Assembly: GCA_015060685.1 (NCBI GenBank)
Contig: SUXZ01000002.1
Coordinates: forward strand, 124,001 to 188,000
Origin: Mediterranea massiliensis
GTDB lineage: Bacteria > Bacteroidota > Bacteroidia > Bacteroidales > Bacteroidaceae
Direction of reading: 5' to 3'
DNA length: 64,000 bases
Shown piece after piece: positions 1 to 8,707 of the stretch. A program made the position numbers and the translations under genes. Every line of letters starts with the position of its first letter. Position 1 is the stretch's first letter. The notes under the pieces were generated by a model. The model did no database searches. It was given only the letters and a program-made list of their open reading frames with translations, and had not been told where the DNA came from.

Positions 1-1
1 G

Positions 2-892
2 CGCGAAGAAGATCCTACATGGGTGGTTGAACAAAGCAAGGAATTGCGTCAGACAATCGTTCACGGACAAGGTGAATTCCACTTGCGTACATTGAAGTGG
101 CGCATGGAAAACAACGAAAAGTTGATGATTAAGTTCGAAGAACCACGCATCCCATACCGCGAAACCATTACAAAGGCTGCTCGTGCCGACTATCGTCATA
201 AGAAACAATCGGGTGGTGCCGGACAATTCGGTGAAGTACACCTCATCGTTGAACCTTATTACGAAGGCATGCCAATGCCCGATACATATCGCTTCAACGG
301 ACAAGAATTCAAGATGAACGTGAAGGGTACCGAAGAAATTCCATTGGAATGGGGCGGCAAGCTTGTATTCGTGAACAGCGTAGTAGGTGGTGCCATCGAT
401 ACACGCTTCATGCCGGCTATTCTTAAGGGTATCATGTCGCGCATGGAACAAGGTCCGCTTACCGGTTCATACGCACGCGACGTACGCGTAATCGTATACG
501 ATGGTAAGATGCACCCGGTAGATTCAAACGAAATCTCGTTCATGCTTGCCGGACGTAACGCCTTTAGCGAAGCATTCAAGAACGCAGGTCCTAAGATTCT
601 TGAACCAATCTACGACGTGGAAGTATTTGTTCCAAGCGACAAGATGGGTGATGTGATGAGCGACTTGCAAGGACGTCGAGGCATGATTATGGGTATGAAT
701 AGCGAGGCCGGTTATGAAAAACTGACCGCTAAGGTTCCTTTGAAGGAAATGTCTTCATACTCTACTTCATTGAGTTCGTTGACCGGCGGACGCGCTTCAT
801 TCATCATGAAGTTTGCAAGCTACGAACTTGTACCTGGCGATGTTCAAGACAAACTCATCAAGGAATTCGAATCAAGTCAAACAGAAGATTAA
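2..892 (+). CDS. fusA2: Elongation factor G paralog, C-terminal part (gene cut by window start)
   Basis: The reading frame is open from base 2 and runs to a TAA at 890-892, giving about 296 residues. It matches the end of EF-G: the tail of domain III (GQGEFHL), domain IV and domain V (LQGRRGMIMGM, SYSTSLSSLTGGRASF). EF-G moves tRNAs and mRNA through the ribosome. Bacteroides carry a main fusA in the str operon and a second paralog; its position directly before rprX/rprY and away from rpsL/rpsG/tuf suggests this is the second one, which in B. thetaiotaomicron is reported to support translation during starvation without GTP hydrolysis. The GTPase domain lies outside the window, so its active site cannot be judged. 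The symbol is inferred from context. Confidence 0.85.
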   Translation, partial: REEDPTWVVEQSKELRQTIVHGQGEFHLRTLKWRMENNEKLMIKFEEPRIPYRETITKAARADYRHKKQSGGAGQFGEVHLIVEPYYEGMPMPDTYRFNGQEFKMNVKGTEEIPLEWGGKLVFVNSVVGGAIDTRFMPAILKGIMSRMEQGPLTGSYARDVRVIVYDGKMHPVDSNEISFMLAGRNAFSEAFKNAGPKILEPIYDVEVFVPSDKMGDVMSDLQGRRGMIMGMNSEAGYEKLTAKVPLKEMSSYSTSLSSLTGGRASFIMKFASYELVPGDVQDKLIKEFESSQTED

Positions 893-1148
893 TAACAACT
901 ATTTCGTCTGTTTTAATATTTATCCACTGCTATTCCTTCAAGAAATTGGAGGAGTAGCAGTACTTTTTATAATAATAAGTGAAGAACTAATTTCAGATAA
1001 CCAAATTTTCCCTTATTTTTTGCAAACAATTCTTTTTGTAGTTTGTTTAAATGTTTAAAATGGACACTTAAATGAATAAAACTCTTAAAATTAAGGAATA
1101 ATTGGGTTAATTCGGGTTAATTAATTAGGAATGTTAAAATACAAAAGC

Positions 1149-1156
1149 TATTTTTG
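1149..1156 (+). promoter_or_regulatory. Candidate -7 element for rprX
   Basis: TATTTTTG fits the Bacteroidetes -7 consensus TAnnTTTG. It ends only five bases before the rprX ATG at 1162, so a transcript from it would have almost no leader. No TTTG is seen at the usual -33 distance. The rest of 893-1148 is AT-rich, with a repeated GGGTTAATT word at about 1103-1122, and I see no gene in it. Confidence 0.4.
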
Positions 1157-1161
1157 TGGCT

Positions 1162-2709
1162 ATGAAAAAGTCTACTATTTGGATATTGGGTATTGTGATG
1201 GGGCTAAGTTTTCTTAGCTTGCTCTATCTACAGATTAGCTACATTGAAGAGATGGCTAAGATGCGTAACGAACAATTCGACGCATCAGTGAAACGCGCGT
1301 TGATGTCTGCATCAAGATATGTTGAGCTGGACGAAGTGGAACGTTGGTTGCGCGAAGACGTTTCCGAAACCGAAAAAAGAGTATGGGAACAGTCGCAACA
1401 ACCTCAAGGTTCAGGAACAATGCACTCGCAACGCATAACGGTTACTTCGCCTAATGGAGGCATCAGTTCGTCTATCGAATTTAAGTCCTATTCAAACGAG
1501 AATACCGAAGTGCCTAAGGCCATGATTTCTCGTAAGCATGGTGCAAAAACCATTCCTCAAACATCGCGTTCGTTAGTTGACCTGCTTAAAAACCGCTATT
1601 TGTATCAACGGGCATTGGTAGATGAAGTGGTTTGGCAAATGGTGTATCATGCCAAGGACAAGCCGTTGGTCGAGCGTGTAAACTTCAAAAACCTGGATCA
1701 ATACATAAAATCGGCATTGATTGACAATGGAATTGAACTGAATTACCATTTTCGTGTTATAGATAGAGATGGGCATGAAGTTTACCGTTGTTCCGACTAT
1801 GTGGATGAAGGAAGCGAAGTGGCATACTCCTGGCCGTTGTTCCTGAATGATCCTCCTGCACGGATGAGCACTATTAAAGTTCATTTCCCGGGTAAGGCAG
1901 GATATATTTCCGACTCGGTTAGTTTTATGATACCGTCGATGATATTTACGCTCATCCTCTTGATAACCTTCGTGTTTACAATATACATCATTTTCCGTCA
2001 GAAGAAACTGACAGAGATGAAGAACGATTTTATCAATAACATGACTCACGAGTTCAAGACACCTATTTCAACCATTTCGTTGGCCGCTCAAATGCTTGGC
2101 GACCCTGCGGTAGGTAAATCGCCTGCTATGTTCAAGCATATCTCTACGGTTATCAACGACGAAACCAAACGCTTGCGCTTCCAAGTGGAAAAAGTGTTGC
2201 AGATGTCTATGTTCGACCGCCAGAAGGCAACCTTGAAGCGAAAGGAACTCGATGCCAACGAACTGATAAAAGGTGTTGTAAGTACCTTCGCTTTGAAAGT
2301 AGAGAGTCATGGCGGAAAAATAGAATCGAATCTCGATGCCGAGGATGCAATCATCTTTGCCGATGAAATGCACATCACCAATGTAATATTCAACTTGATG
2401 GATAATGCCGTGAAGTATAAGCGTGCCGACGAAGACCTGCTGCTTAAAGTCAACACACGCAACGAAGCCGGCAAGTTGATTATTACCATACAGGATAATG
2501 GTATCGGCATCAAGAAAGAGAACCTGAAAAAGATATTCGATAAGTTCTATCGCGTGCATACCGGTAACCGACACGATGTAAAAGGCTTCGGCTTAGGATT
2601 GGCCTATGTAAAGAAGATTGTGGACGACCATAAGGGAAGCATTCGTGCCGAGAGCGAATTGAACGTAGGAACTAAATTTATAATTGTATTACCTTTACTT
2701 AAAAATTGA
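1162..2709 (+). CDS. rprX: Sensor histidine kinase RprX
   Basis: This 515-residue inner-membrane kinase passes phosphate to RprY. Two membrane segments (about residues 5-23 and 253-277) bracket a periplasmic sensor region of about 230 residues. They are followed by the dimerisation and phosphoacceptor helix with MTHEFKTP (His296), an N-box (FNLMDNAVKY), G1 (DNGIGI) and G2 (GFGLGL) ATP-binding motifs. ATG at 1162 is preferred over the in-frame GTG at 1156, which falls inside the promoter-like TATTTTTG. RprX/RprY was described in Bacteroides fragilis from its effect on porin expression in E. coli. The rprY gene starts 5 bp downstream, so the two form an operon. Confidence 0.93.
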   Translation: MKKSTIWILGIVMGLSFLSLLYLQISYIEEMAKMRNEQFDASVKRALMSASRYVELDEVERWLREDVSETEKRVWEQSQQPQGSGTMHSQRITVTSPNGGISSSIEFKSYSNENTEVPKAMISRKHGAKTIPQTSRSLVDLLKNRYLYQRALVDEVVWQMVYHAKDKPLVERVNFKNLDQYIKSALIDNGIELNYHFRVIDRDGHEVYRCSDYVDEGSEVAYSWPLFLNDPPARMSTIKVHFPGKAGYISDSVSFMIPSMIFTLILLITFVFTIYIIFRQKKLTEMKNDFINNMTHEFKTPISTISLAAQMLGDPAVGKSPAMFKHISTVINDETKRLRFQVEKVLQMSMFDRQKATLKRKELDANELIKGVVSTFALKVESHGGKIESNLDAEDAIIFADEMHITNVIFNLMDNAVKYKRADEDLLLKVNTRNEAGKLIITIQDNGIGIKKENLKKIFDKFYRVHTGNRHDVKGFGLGLAYVKKIVDDHKGSIRAESELNVGTKFIIVLPLLKN

Positions 2710-2714
2710 TTGAT

Positions 2715-3413
2715 ATGGACGAAAAATTGAGTATTTTATTGTGCGAAGATGATGAGAATCTTGGTATGTTGTTAAGAGAGTATCTCCAAGCAAAAGGTTT
2801 CAATGCAGAGTTGTATCCCGATGGAGAAGCCGGTTACAAGGCATTCTTGAAGAATAAGTACGATATTTGTGTATTCGATGTAATGATGCCAAAGAAAGAT
2901 GGTTTTACTTTGGCGCAAGAAGTTCGTGCGGCAAACTCGGAAATTCCTATTATCTTCCTGACAGCAAAAACATTGAAGGAAGACATCTTGGAAGGCTTTA
3001 AGATTGGTGCCGATGACTACATCACCAAACCTTTCAGTATGGAAGAGCTGACGCTGAGAATTGAAGCCATCTTGCGTCGTGTACGTGGAAAGAAGAACAA
3101 GGAGAGCAGTGTGTATAAAATCGGTAAGTTTACTTTCGATACTCAAAAGCAAATCCTTTCTGTAGGCGAAGAGCAAACCAAGCTTACAACAAAGGAATCG
3201 GAATTGTTGGCCTTGTTGTGCGCACATGCCAATGAAATCTTGGAACGCAACTTCGCTTTGAAGACGATCTGGGTGGACGACAACTATTTCAATGCCCGTA
3301 GTATGGATGTTTATATCACTAAATTGCGCAAGCACTTGAAAGATGATCCGACTATTGAGATTATCAATATCCACGGAAAGGGATACAAACTGATTACGTC
3401 CGAACAAGACTAA
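2715..3413 (+). CDS. rprY: Response regulator RprY (OmpR/PhoB family)
   Basis: This is a 232-residue DNA-binding regulator paired with RprX. The receiver domain (about 1-120) has the acidic pair (CEDDE), the phosphoacceptor Asp55 in FDVMMPKKDGF, the threonine of LTAK and the lysine of ITKPF. The C-terminal winged-helix domain (about 130-230) ends in the typical GKGYKLI wing. ATG at 2715 is chosen over a TTG at 2706 that overlaps the rprX stop. A strong terminator follows. Confidence 0.94.
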   Translation: MDEKLSILLCEDDENLGMLLREYLQAKGFNAELYPDGEAGYKAFLKNKYDICVFDVMMPKKDGFTLAQEVRAANSEIPIIFLTAKTLKEDILEGFKIGADDYITKPFSMEELTLRIEAILRRVRGKKNKESSVYKIGKFTFDTQKQILSVGEEQTKLTTKESELLALLCAHANEILERNFALKTIWVDDNYFNARSMDVYITKLRKHLKDDPTIEIINIHGKGYKLITSEQD

Positions 3414-3430
3414 ATTCAGAGTATAATATA

Positions 3431-3468
3431 AAAAGAAGAGGCGGTTTCATGAAACCGCCTCTTCTTTT
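3431..3468. terminator. Bidirectional terminator after rprY
   Basis: A perfect 38-base palindrome (arms 3431-3449 and 3450-3468), with an A-run on one side and a T-run on the other. It sits between rprY and a convergent small gene ending at 3488, so it can end transcription from both sides. Confidence 0.9.
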
Positions 3469-3487
3469 TTTCTGATCTGTAACGTAA

Positions 3488-3664
3488 TTAGTCGGTAATT
3501 TTTTTGTTGATAACGATGTAGCAAATCAAGCCAACAATCATAAGAAGTACAGAACCGCCTAAGATGCTATTGTTATTAACGTTTCCAGTGACTGCACATG
3601 CAACGAGGATGATAGCTGCAATCACAATTAAAATCACTCCAAGATTCTTTAATAAGCCTTTCAT
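3488..3664 (-). CDS. Small two-helix membrane protein, unknown function
   Basis: A 58-codon frame on the minus strand from ATG (3664) to TAA (3488). The product has two hydrophobic stretches (about residues 8-26 and 35-53) joined by a polar turn (GNVNNNS), and ends KKITD. A Lys at position 2 and two further basic residues at the C-terminus would place both ends in the cytoplasm. It has no recognisable family motif. It converges on rprY across a shared terminator and follows the marR-rpsF region. Length, composition and a clean start and stop argue for a real gene, but no direct proof is visible. Confidence 0.6.
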   Translation of the reverse strand: MKGLLKNLGVILIVIAAIILVACAVTGNVNNNSILGGSVLLMIVGLICYIVINKKITD

Positions 3665-3790
3665 TGTTATTATAATTTTTATAGTTTATTATTCCAAGTT
3701 TTTAATCGTGTGACAAAGAAAAGCATAATTCTTTAACAAGCGAAATTTTTTTAGCTAAAAAACCATTAATCTTTGTATTTTATTCAATAT

Positions 3791-4237
3791 TTACTCCTTT
3801 GTATGGTTGAAAATCTTTCTTAAGACCTCTTGACTAATGTTTAGTTCGCGCGAAGTGATGCCTTGCAACGCATCGGCCAATGTCTGTTTGGCTATGGGCC
3901 AAGCTTGCTCTTCCAAAGCTTTTCCGTTCTTTGTCAGGTAAACCAGATTGCTTCGTCTATCTTGTTTGTCCATGATGCGTACAACCAAATGCTGTCGCTC
4001 CATATTATCTATTAGGCGCGTCATACTTGGCTTGTCTTTAAAAGTTGCATTGCACAACTCTTGTTGGCTTACACCATCTTTTTTCCAAAGGAAGATAAGC
4101 ACTGTCCATTGCTCGGGTGTAATATCCAGTCCCCCCAATCTGAAGTTGCGGTATAGCTTTCTGTTGATGGCAGCCGACACCTTTCCGTTCATAATGGCAA
4201 AGATGAGGTGCATGTCAAAGTTAATGGCTTCTGTCAT
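3791..4237 (-). CDS. MarR-family transcriptional regulator
   Basis: This 148-residue winged-helix protein probably binds DNA as a dimer. The central wHTH is visible: TPEQWTVLIFLW, SQQELCNATFKDKPSMTRLIDNME as recognition region, then the wing KQDRRSNLVYLT, followed by the C-terminal dimerisation helix. This is the standard length for the family. It is divergent from rpsF, whose promoter lies about 160 bp from its start, so the two share an intergenic region without obviously sharing a promoter. The ligand and target genes cannot be told from the sequence; local autoregulation is the usual pattern in the family. Confidence 0.88.
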   Translation of the reverse strand: MTEAINFDMHLIFAIMNGKVSAAINRKLYRNFRLGGLDITPEQWTVLIFLWKKDGVSQQELCNATFKDKPSMTRLIDNMERQHLVVRIMDKQDRRSNLVYLTKNGKALEEQAWPIAKQTLADALQGITSRELNISQEVLRKIFNHTKE

Positions 4238-4397
4238 TGAATTTATTGTTTAAACAACTTTGCAAAGATAGTGCAAGCCGAGCGAAGAAAAAAGAAGTTT
4301 ACTTATTTTTTTTCTTCCGAGACGCCACCTAACTTATAATAATAAGCAGAAAACGGCCATTAATAGTTGGTTAGACGAATAATTTTCCATCTAAATA

Positions 4398-4428
4398 TTT
4401 GTTGTTCACAATAAAATGGCTACCTTTG
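4398..4428 (+). promoter_or_regulatory. Promoter of the rpsF-rpsR-rplI operon
   Basis: TTTG (4398-4401), a 19-bp spacer and TACCTTTG (4421-4428) match the Bacteroidetes housekeeping promoter. The rpsF ATG is 46 bp further on. Confidence 0.8.
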
Positions 4429-4474
4429 CACCCGCATTTTAAACAAATCAATTTATTAATTAACAAAAGTAAGT

Positions 4475-4819
4475 ATGAATCATTACGAAACCGTTTTCAT
4501 TTTGACTCCCGTTTTGTCTGATGCTCAGATGAAGGAAGCGGTAGAAAAATTCAAAGGCATCCTTGTTAAGGAAGGTGCTGAGATTGTAAATGAAGAGAAC
4601 TGGGGACTTAAGAAGTTGGCTTATCCAATCCAAAAGAAGTCTACAGGTTTCTATCAGCTGATTGAGTTCGATGCAGAACCAACTGTAATTGAGAAGTTGG
4701 AAGTGAACTATCGTCGCGACGAGCGCGTTATTCGTTTCTTGACTTTCAAGCAAGAGAAGTATGCTGCAGAATATGCTGCTAAGAGAAGAGGTCTTAAATC
4801 AACTAAAAAGGAGGATTAA
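4475..4819 (+). CDS. rpsF: 30S ribosomal protein bS6
   Basis: This 114-residue protein of the small-subunit platform binds next to bS18. It starts with the family signature [12 protein letters not shown], contains [14 protein letters not shown], and ends in a lysine-rich tail. It is the first gene of the usual rpsF-rpsR-rplI operon; rpsR starts 2 bp after its stop, which suggests coupled translation. Confidence 0.97.
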   Translation: MNHYETVFILTPVLSDAQMKEAVEKFKGILVKEGAEIVNEENWGLKKLAYPIQKKSTGFYQLIEFDAEPTVIEKLEVNYRRDERVIRFLTFKQEKYAAEYAAKRRGLKSTKKED

Positions 4820-4821
4820 TC

Positions 4822-5091
4822 ATGGCACAAGTTCAATCAGAAATCAGATATTTAACTCCACCGACTGTGGATGTAAAGAAGAAGAAGTATTGTCGTTTCA
4901 AGAAGAGTGGTATCAAGTATATCGACTATAAGGATCCCGAATTCTTGAAGAAGTTCTTGAACGAACAAGGTAAGATTTTGCCACGTCGCATCACTGGTAC
5001 TTCATTGAAGTTCCAACGTCGTGTGGCTCAAGCTGTGAAAAGAGCACGCCACTTGGCTTTGCTTCCTTATGTAACTGACATGATGAAATAA
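4822..5091 (+). CDS. rpsR: 30S ribosomal protein bS18
   Basis: This 89-residue protein partners bS6 on the 30S subunit. The conserved core [28 protein letters not shown] and the C-terminal [10 protein letters not shown] are all present. A clear AAGGAGG site precedes the ATG inside the end of rpsF. The single cysteine in YCRF does not form the four-cysteine zinc site seen in some bS18 paralogs. Confidence 0.97.
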   Translation: MAQVQSEIRYLTPPTVDVKKKKYCRFKKSGIKYIDYKDPEFLKKFLNEQGKILPRRITGTSLKFQRRVAQAVKRARHLALLPYVTDMMK

Positions 5092-5108
5092 TAAGAGGAG
5101 GAGATAGT

Positions 5109-5567
5109 ATGGAAATTATTTTGAAAGAAGACGTAATCAATTTGGGTTATAAGAACGATATCGTAACTGTTAAGTCTGGTTATGGTCGTAACTACCTCAT
5201 TCCTACAGGTAAGGCTGTTATCGCTTCTCCTTCTGCAAAGAAGGTGTTGGCTGAAGAATTGAAGCAACGCGCTCACAAGTTGGAAAAGATTAAGAAAGAT
5301 GCAGAAGAATTGGCTGCTAAGCTCGAAGGTGTATCATTGACTATCGCTACTAAGGTTAGTGCTACTGGTACAATCTTTGGTTCAGTTGGCAATATTCAAA
5401 TTGCAGAAGAATTGGCTAAGTTGGGTCACAACATCGATCGCAAGATTATCGTTGTTAAGGATGCTGTGAAGGAAGTTGGTCAATACAAGGCTGTTGTTAA
5501 GTTGCACAAGGAAGTATCTGTAGAGATTCCTTTCGAAGTGGTTGCTGAAACAGAAGCAGAAGCCTAA
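5109..5567 (+). CDS. rplI: 50S ribosomal protein bL9
   Basis: This 152-residue large-subunit protein consists of two small domains joined by a long helix. The N-terminal domain ([38 protein letters not shown] start, about 1-50), the connecting helix (about 50-75) and the C-terminal RNA-binding domain are all recognisable. A GAGGAGG site precedes the ATG. It is the last gene of the operon, ahead of a strong terminator. Confidence 0.97.
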   Translation: MEIILKEDVINLGYKNDIVTVKSGYGRNYLIPTGKAVIASPSAKKVLAEELKQRAHKLEKIKKDAEELAAKLEGVSLTIATKVSATGTIFGSVGNIQIAEELAKLGHNIDRKIIVVKDAVKEVGQYKAVVKLHKEVSVEIPFEVVAETEAEA

Positions 5568-5593
5568 TTATCCATTAGGTATCAAAAATAGTA

Positions 5594-5630
5594 AAGCCCG
5601 ATTCTCGTTAGAGAGTCGGGCTTCTTTTTT
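5594..5630 (+). terminator. Terminator of the rpsF operon
   Basis: A 13-bp stem (5594-5606 with 5611-5623, one G-T pair) with loop GTTA is followed by CTTTTTT. The convergent lipoprotein gene ends 13 bp beyond. Confidence 0.9.
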
Positions 5631-5642
5631 CGTCGCAAAGCC

Positions 5643-5840
5643 TCATTCACCGATGATGGTGCCCGAGATACCGACAATTGTGTCCATTACCACCGAGTCG
5701 GGGGCAATGGTATCGGCTACGATGGCCACGGTTACTTCGTCCACTTCGGCAACGGGTACCATTTGTTGTTTATTGCTGTTGCCACACGATGCAAGGCTGA
5801 TGGCGACGATGCTTGCTGCTGCAAATACTAATTTCTTCAT
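5643..5840 (-). CDS. Small predicted lipoprotein
   Basis: A roughly 65-residue protein with an N-terminal KK, a hydrophobic core and a lipobox-like end (SLASC) suggesting lipid attachment at the cysteine, then GNSN. The mature part of about 45 residues is acidic and rich in valine and aspartate, with no recognised domain. ATG at 5840 is chosen because an AAAGGA lies upstream at good distance; another ATG at 5849 is possible. It is convergent to rplI and divergent from mtaB. Function unknown. Confidence 0.6.
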   Translation of the reverse strand: MKKLVFAAASIVAISLASCGNSNKQQMVPVAEVDEVTVAIVADTIAPDSVVMDTIVGISGTIIGE

Positions 5841-5947
5841 AAACTTCATTCCTTTTATTGTTTAACGATGCGAATATATAACACACGATTTCGTGGATTG
5901 TTTATAGGATTCTGCCAAATAATGTCGCTTTTGTGAGATTCTTCTCT

Positions 5948-5955
5948 TATCTTTG
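5948..5955 (+). promoter_or_regulatory. -7 element of the mtaB promoter
   Basis: TATCTTTG matches TAnnTTTG; the mtaB ATG is 22 bp downstream and is preceded by AAAGGA. Confidence 0.65.
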
Positions 5956-5976
5956 CAACCAATTAAGATAAAGGAT

Positions 5977-7296
5977 ATGATAGATACGCAAGTGTTTCAA
6001 GATAAAAAGGCCGTTTACTACACGTTGGGATGCAAATTGAATTTCTCGGAAACATCCACCATCGGCAAGTTGCTTACCGAAGCCGGTGTGCGTACTGCAC
6101 GCAAGGGCGAACAGGCTGACATCTGCGTGGTAAACACCTGTTCGGTGACCGAGGTGGCCGATAAGAAGTGTCGGCAGGCCATTCATCGGTTGGTGAAACA
6201 ACATCCGGGAGCCTTTGTGGTGGTGACCGGCTGCTATGCACAATTGAAGCCCGAAACCGTTGCTGCCATCGATGGGGTAGATGTGGTGTTGGGGGCCGAA
6301 CAGAAAGGCGACTTGCTGAACTATTTGGGCAACTTGCAGAAGCATGAAGCCGGACAAGCCTTTACCTCTCCATTGAAGGAAATCCGTTCATTTGCGCCTT
6401 CGTGTTCGCGTGGCGACCGTACCCGTTTCTTCCTGAAGGTGCAAGACGGTTGCGACTACTTCTGTTCTTATTGCACCATTCCTTTTGCTCGTGGCCGTAG
6501 CCGCAACGGAAGTGTAGCTTCGCTGATGGAACAGGCACGTCAGGCAGCAGCCGAGGGCGGAAAGGAGATTGTGTTGACGGGAGTGAACATTGGCGATTTC
6601 GGCAAGACTACCGGCGAAACCTTCTTCGATTTGGTGAAGGCACTCGACCAGGTAGAAGGCATTGAGCGCTACCGCATTTCATCTATCGAACCAAACTTGC
6701 TGACCGATGAAGTGCTCGATTTCGTGGCGCAGTCCAAACGCTTCATGCCTCATTTTCATATCCCTTTGCAATCGGGTTGCGACGAAGTGCTGAAGCTGAT
6801 GCGCCGCCGCTACGATACGGCCCTGTTTGCATCGAAAGTAAAACGTATCAAACAGTTGATGCCGCATGCCTTCATCGGTGTGGATGTGATTGTGGGTACA
6901 CGCGGCGAAACACCCGAATATTTCGAGCAGGCACGCAACTTTATCCAATCGTTGGATGTTACACAATTGCACGTGTTCAGTTATTCCGAACGCCCAGGCA
7001 CACAAGCGTTGAAGATTGATTATGTAGTGTCGCCCGATGAAAAGCATCGTCGTAGCCAGCAACTGCTCGACATCTCCGATGAGAAGACAAAGGCGTTCTA
7101 TCAGCGTCACATTGGCCAAACCATGCCCGTGTTGCTGGAGCGTTCCAAGCCCGGCACACCGATGCATGGCTTTACACCTAATTATATACGTGTGGAAGTG
7201 CCTCATAACAATGCCCTCGACAACCAGTTGCGCCAATTGCGCTTGGGCGAGTTTAATGCCGACGGCACGGCACTGTTTGGCGAATTTGTAGATTGA
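5977..7296 (+). CDS. mtaB: tRNA (N6-L-threonylcarbamoyladenosine(37)-C2)-methylthiotransferase MtaB
   Basis: This 439-residue radical-SAM enzyme adds a methylthio group to t6A at position 37 of tRNAs reading ANN codons. The N-terminal MTTase domain has the cysteines of GCKLNFSET, NTCSVTEVADKKC and VTGCYAQLKPE for one iron-sulfur cluster. The radical-SAM cluster is the CxxxCxxC of Cys159, Cys163 and Cys166. The VDVIVGTRGE segment and a C-terminal TRAM-like region follow. ATG at 5977 (AAAGGAT site) is preferred over an in-frame TTG at 5953 that lies in the promoter. The next gene starts 2 bp after the stop. Confidence 0.92.
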   Translation: MIDTQVFQDKKAVYYTLGCKLNFSETSTIGKLLTEAGVRTARKGEQADICVVNTCSVTEVADKKCRQAIHRLVKQHPGAFVVVTGCYAQLKPETVAAIDGVDVVLGAEQKGDLLNYLGNLQKHEAGQAFTSPLKEIRSFAPSCSRGDRTRFFLKVQDGCDYFCSYCTIPFARGRSRNGSVASLMEQARQAAAEGGKEIVLTGVNIGDFGKTTGETFFDLVKALDQVEGIERYRISSIEPNLLTDEVLDFVAQSKRFMPHFHIPLQSGCDEVLKLMRRRYDTALFASKVKRIKQLMPHAFIGVDVIVGTRGETPEYFEQARNFIQSLDVTQLHVFSYSERPGTQALKIDYVVSPDEKHRRSQQLLDISDEKTKAFYQRHIGQTMPVLLERSKPGTPMHGFTPNYIRVEVPHNNALDNQLRQLRLGEFNADGTALFGEFVD

Positions 7297-7298
7297 TA

Positions 7299-8315
7299 AT
7301 GGATAAGGTAGCTATCGTCATATTGAATTGGAATGGTTGCGAGATGCTCAGCCGCTATCTCCCTTCGGTACTTGCTTCGAGCAAGCAGGATGGGGTAGTG
7401 GTGTATGTGGCCGACAATGGTTCTACCGACAATTCAGTGGAGATGCTTCGCTGCGATTTTCCCCAGGTACACCTTATTCTATTAAACGAAAATCATGGTT
7501 TTGCCGATGGATATAACTTGGCATTGAAACAGGTCGATGCCGAATATGCCGTACTGCTTAATAGCGATGTGCAGGTGTCCCTGCATTGGTTGGAGCCTTT
7601 GCTGTCCTATATGGATGCCCATCCCGAAGTGGCGGCTTGCCAACCCAAGATTCGTAGCCTTCGCCAACCCGATAGCTTCGAGTATGCCGGTGCGGCCGGA
7701 GGATACCTCGACAAGTATGGCTATCCCTATTGCCGCGGTCGCATCATGGATAAGGTGGAAGAGGATAGGGGACAATACGATTCGGTGGCCCCCATCTTCT
7801 GGGCAAGTGGTGCGGCACTTTTAATCCGTTTGCGCGATTATTTCGAGGCGGGCGGTTTGGATGGACGATTCTTTGCCCACATGGAAGAGATTGACCTTTG
7901 TTGGCGACTTCGTGCGCGTGGTCGTGGCATTGTCTGTCTGCCCGATAGCGTTGTCTATCATTTGGGCGGAGCTACTTTACAGAAAGAGAGGCCACGAAAA
8001 ACGTTCCTCAACTTCCGCAACAACCTGCTGATGTTGTATAAGAACCTGCCCGAAGCCGAGTTGAAACCGGTGATGCGTATCCGTGCTTGCCTGGATTATG
8101 TAGCCGCCCTGAAGTTCTTGGTTACCGGACAAATGGCTCATGCCCGTGCCGTGATGCAGGCCCGACGCGAATACAAAGCCATCCGTGCCGATTTTGAAAC
8201 CTCGCGCCAGGAGAATCTTCAGAAGACAATCCTTGCCGACATTCCCGAACGCACTCGTCAAAGCATCCTGGTGCAACGCTATCTGAAAGGCAAGCGCACC
8301 TTTGCCCAATTGTAA
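7299..8315 (+). CDS. Family 2 glycosyltransferase
   Basis: This 338-residue GT-A enzyme is probably a rhamnosyl- or other sugar transferase acting on cell-surface glycans. The N-terminal Rossmann-like part has VAIVILNWNG, ADNGSTDNS and a DxD-like metal site (LLNSDVQV, about residue 88). The acceptor half has FFAHMEEIDLCWRLRARG, typical of WbbL-like GT2 proteins. The C-terminal 80 residues are basic and helical and may lie on the membrane. It starts 2 bp after mtaB, so it is probably co-transcribed, although a functional link is not evident. The sugar donor cannot be read from the sequence. Confidence 0.88.
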   Translation: MDKVAIVILNWNGCEMLSRYLPSVLASSKQDGVVVYVADNGSTDNSVEMLRCDFPQVHLILLNENHGFADGYNLALKQVDAEYAVLLNSDVQVSLHWLEPLLSYMDAHPEVAACQPKIRSLRQPDSFEYAGAAGGYLDKYGYPYCRGRIMDKVEEDRGQYDSVAPIFWASGAALLIRLRDYFEAGGLDGRFFAHMEEIDLCWRLRARGRGIVCLPDSVVYHLGGATLQKERPRKTFLNFRNNLLMLYKNLPEAELKPVMRIRACLDYVAALKFLVTGQMAHARAVMQARREYKAIRADFETSRQENLQKTILADIPERTRQSILVQRYLKGKRTFAQL

Positions 8316-8323
8316 ATCAAAGC

Positions 8324-8707
8324 TTATTGTTTTATGCTTTCTTGGCGGTCGACGATACATTCAAAGGCCGCAGCATCTATGTCGGCACCCATTGGCGGGT
8401 TGCGTTTGGAGAGTTTCAGTTCTATCTGTTCAATGGTTGGAAAATCCTTGAACAAGCGGGCAACAATGCGTCCGGCCACATGCTCAAGCAGTTTCGAGGC
8501 AATCGCCATCTCCTGCTTTATCGCTTCGTACACCTCGGCATAGTTCACCGTATCGGCCACATCGTCACTCACCATTGCCTTGCTTACGTCCACCTTCATC
8601 CGTATGTTCACGGTATATTCATTGCCAATTACCCCCTCTTGGGGCATCACGCCGTGGTAGGCATAGAAGTGCAGATTTTCTAAAGTCAGATAGTTGGTCA
8701 TGTTCAA
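8324..8707 (-). CDS. folB: Dihydroneopterin aldolase
   Basis: This 127-residue folate-pathway enzyme splits 7,8-dihydroneopterin to 6-hydroxymethyl-dihydropterin and glycolaldehyde. Family features are the start LENLHFYAYHGV with the conserved Tyr/His region, NYAEVYE, LLEHVAGRI with the catalytic Glu, and LKLSKRNPPMGAD. The length is typical. It ends 8 bp from the convergent glycosyltransferase gene without a terminator between them. The start could be ATG at 8707 or at 8701. Confidence 0.92.
   Translation of the reverse strand: MNMTNYLTLENLHFYAYHGVMPQEGVIGNEYTVNIRMKVDVSKAMVSDDVADTVNYAEVYEAIKQEMAIASKLLEHVAGRIVARLFKDFPTIEQIELKLSKRNPPMGADIDAAAFECIVDRQESIKQ

Noticed and set aside
813..1058. 81-codon frame at the end of the EF-G gene
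   Set aside because: It overlaps the EF-G frame and continues into AT-rich spacer; no ribosome site or domain.
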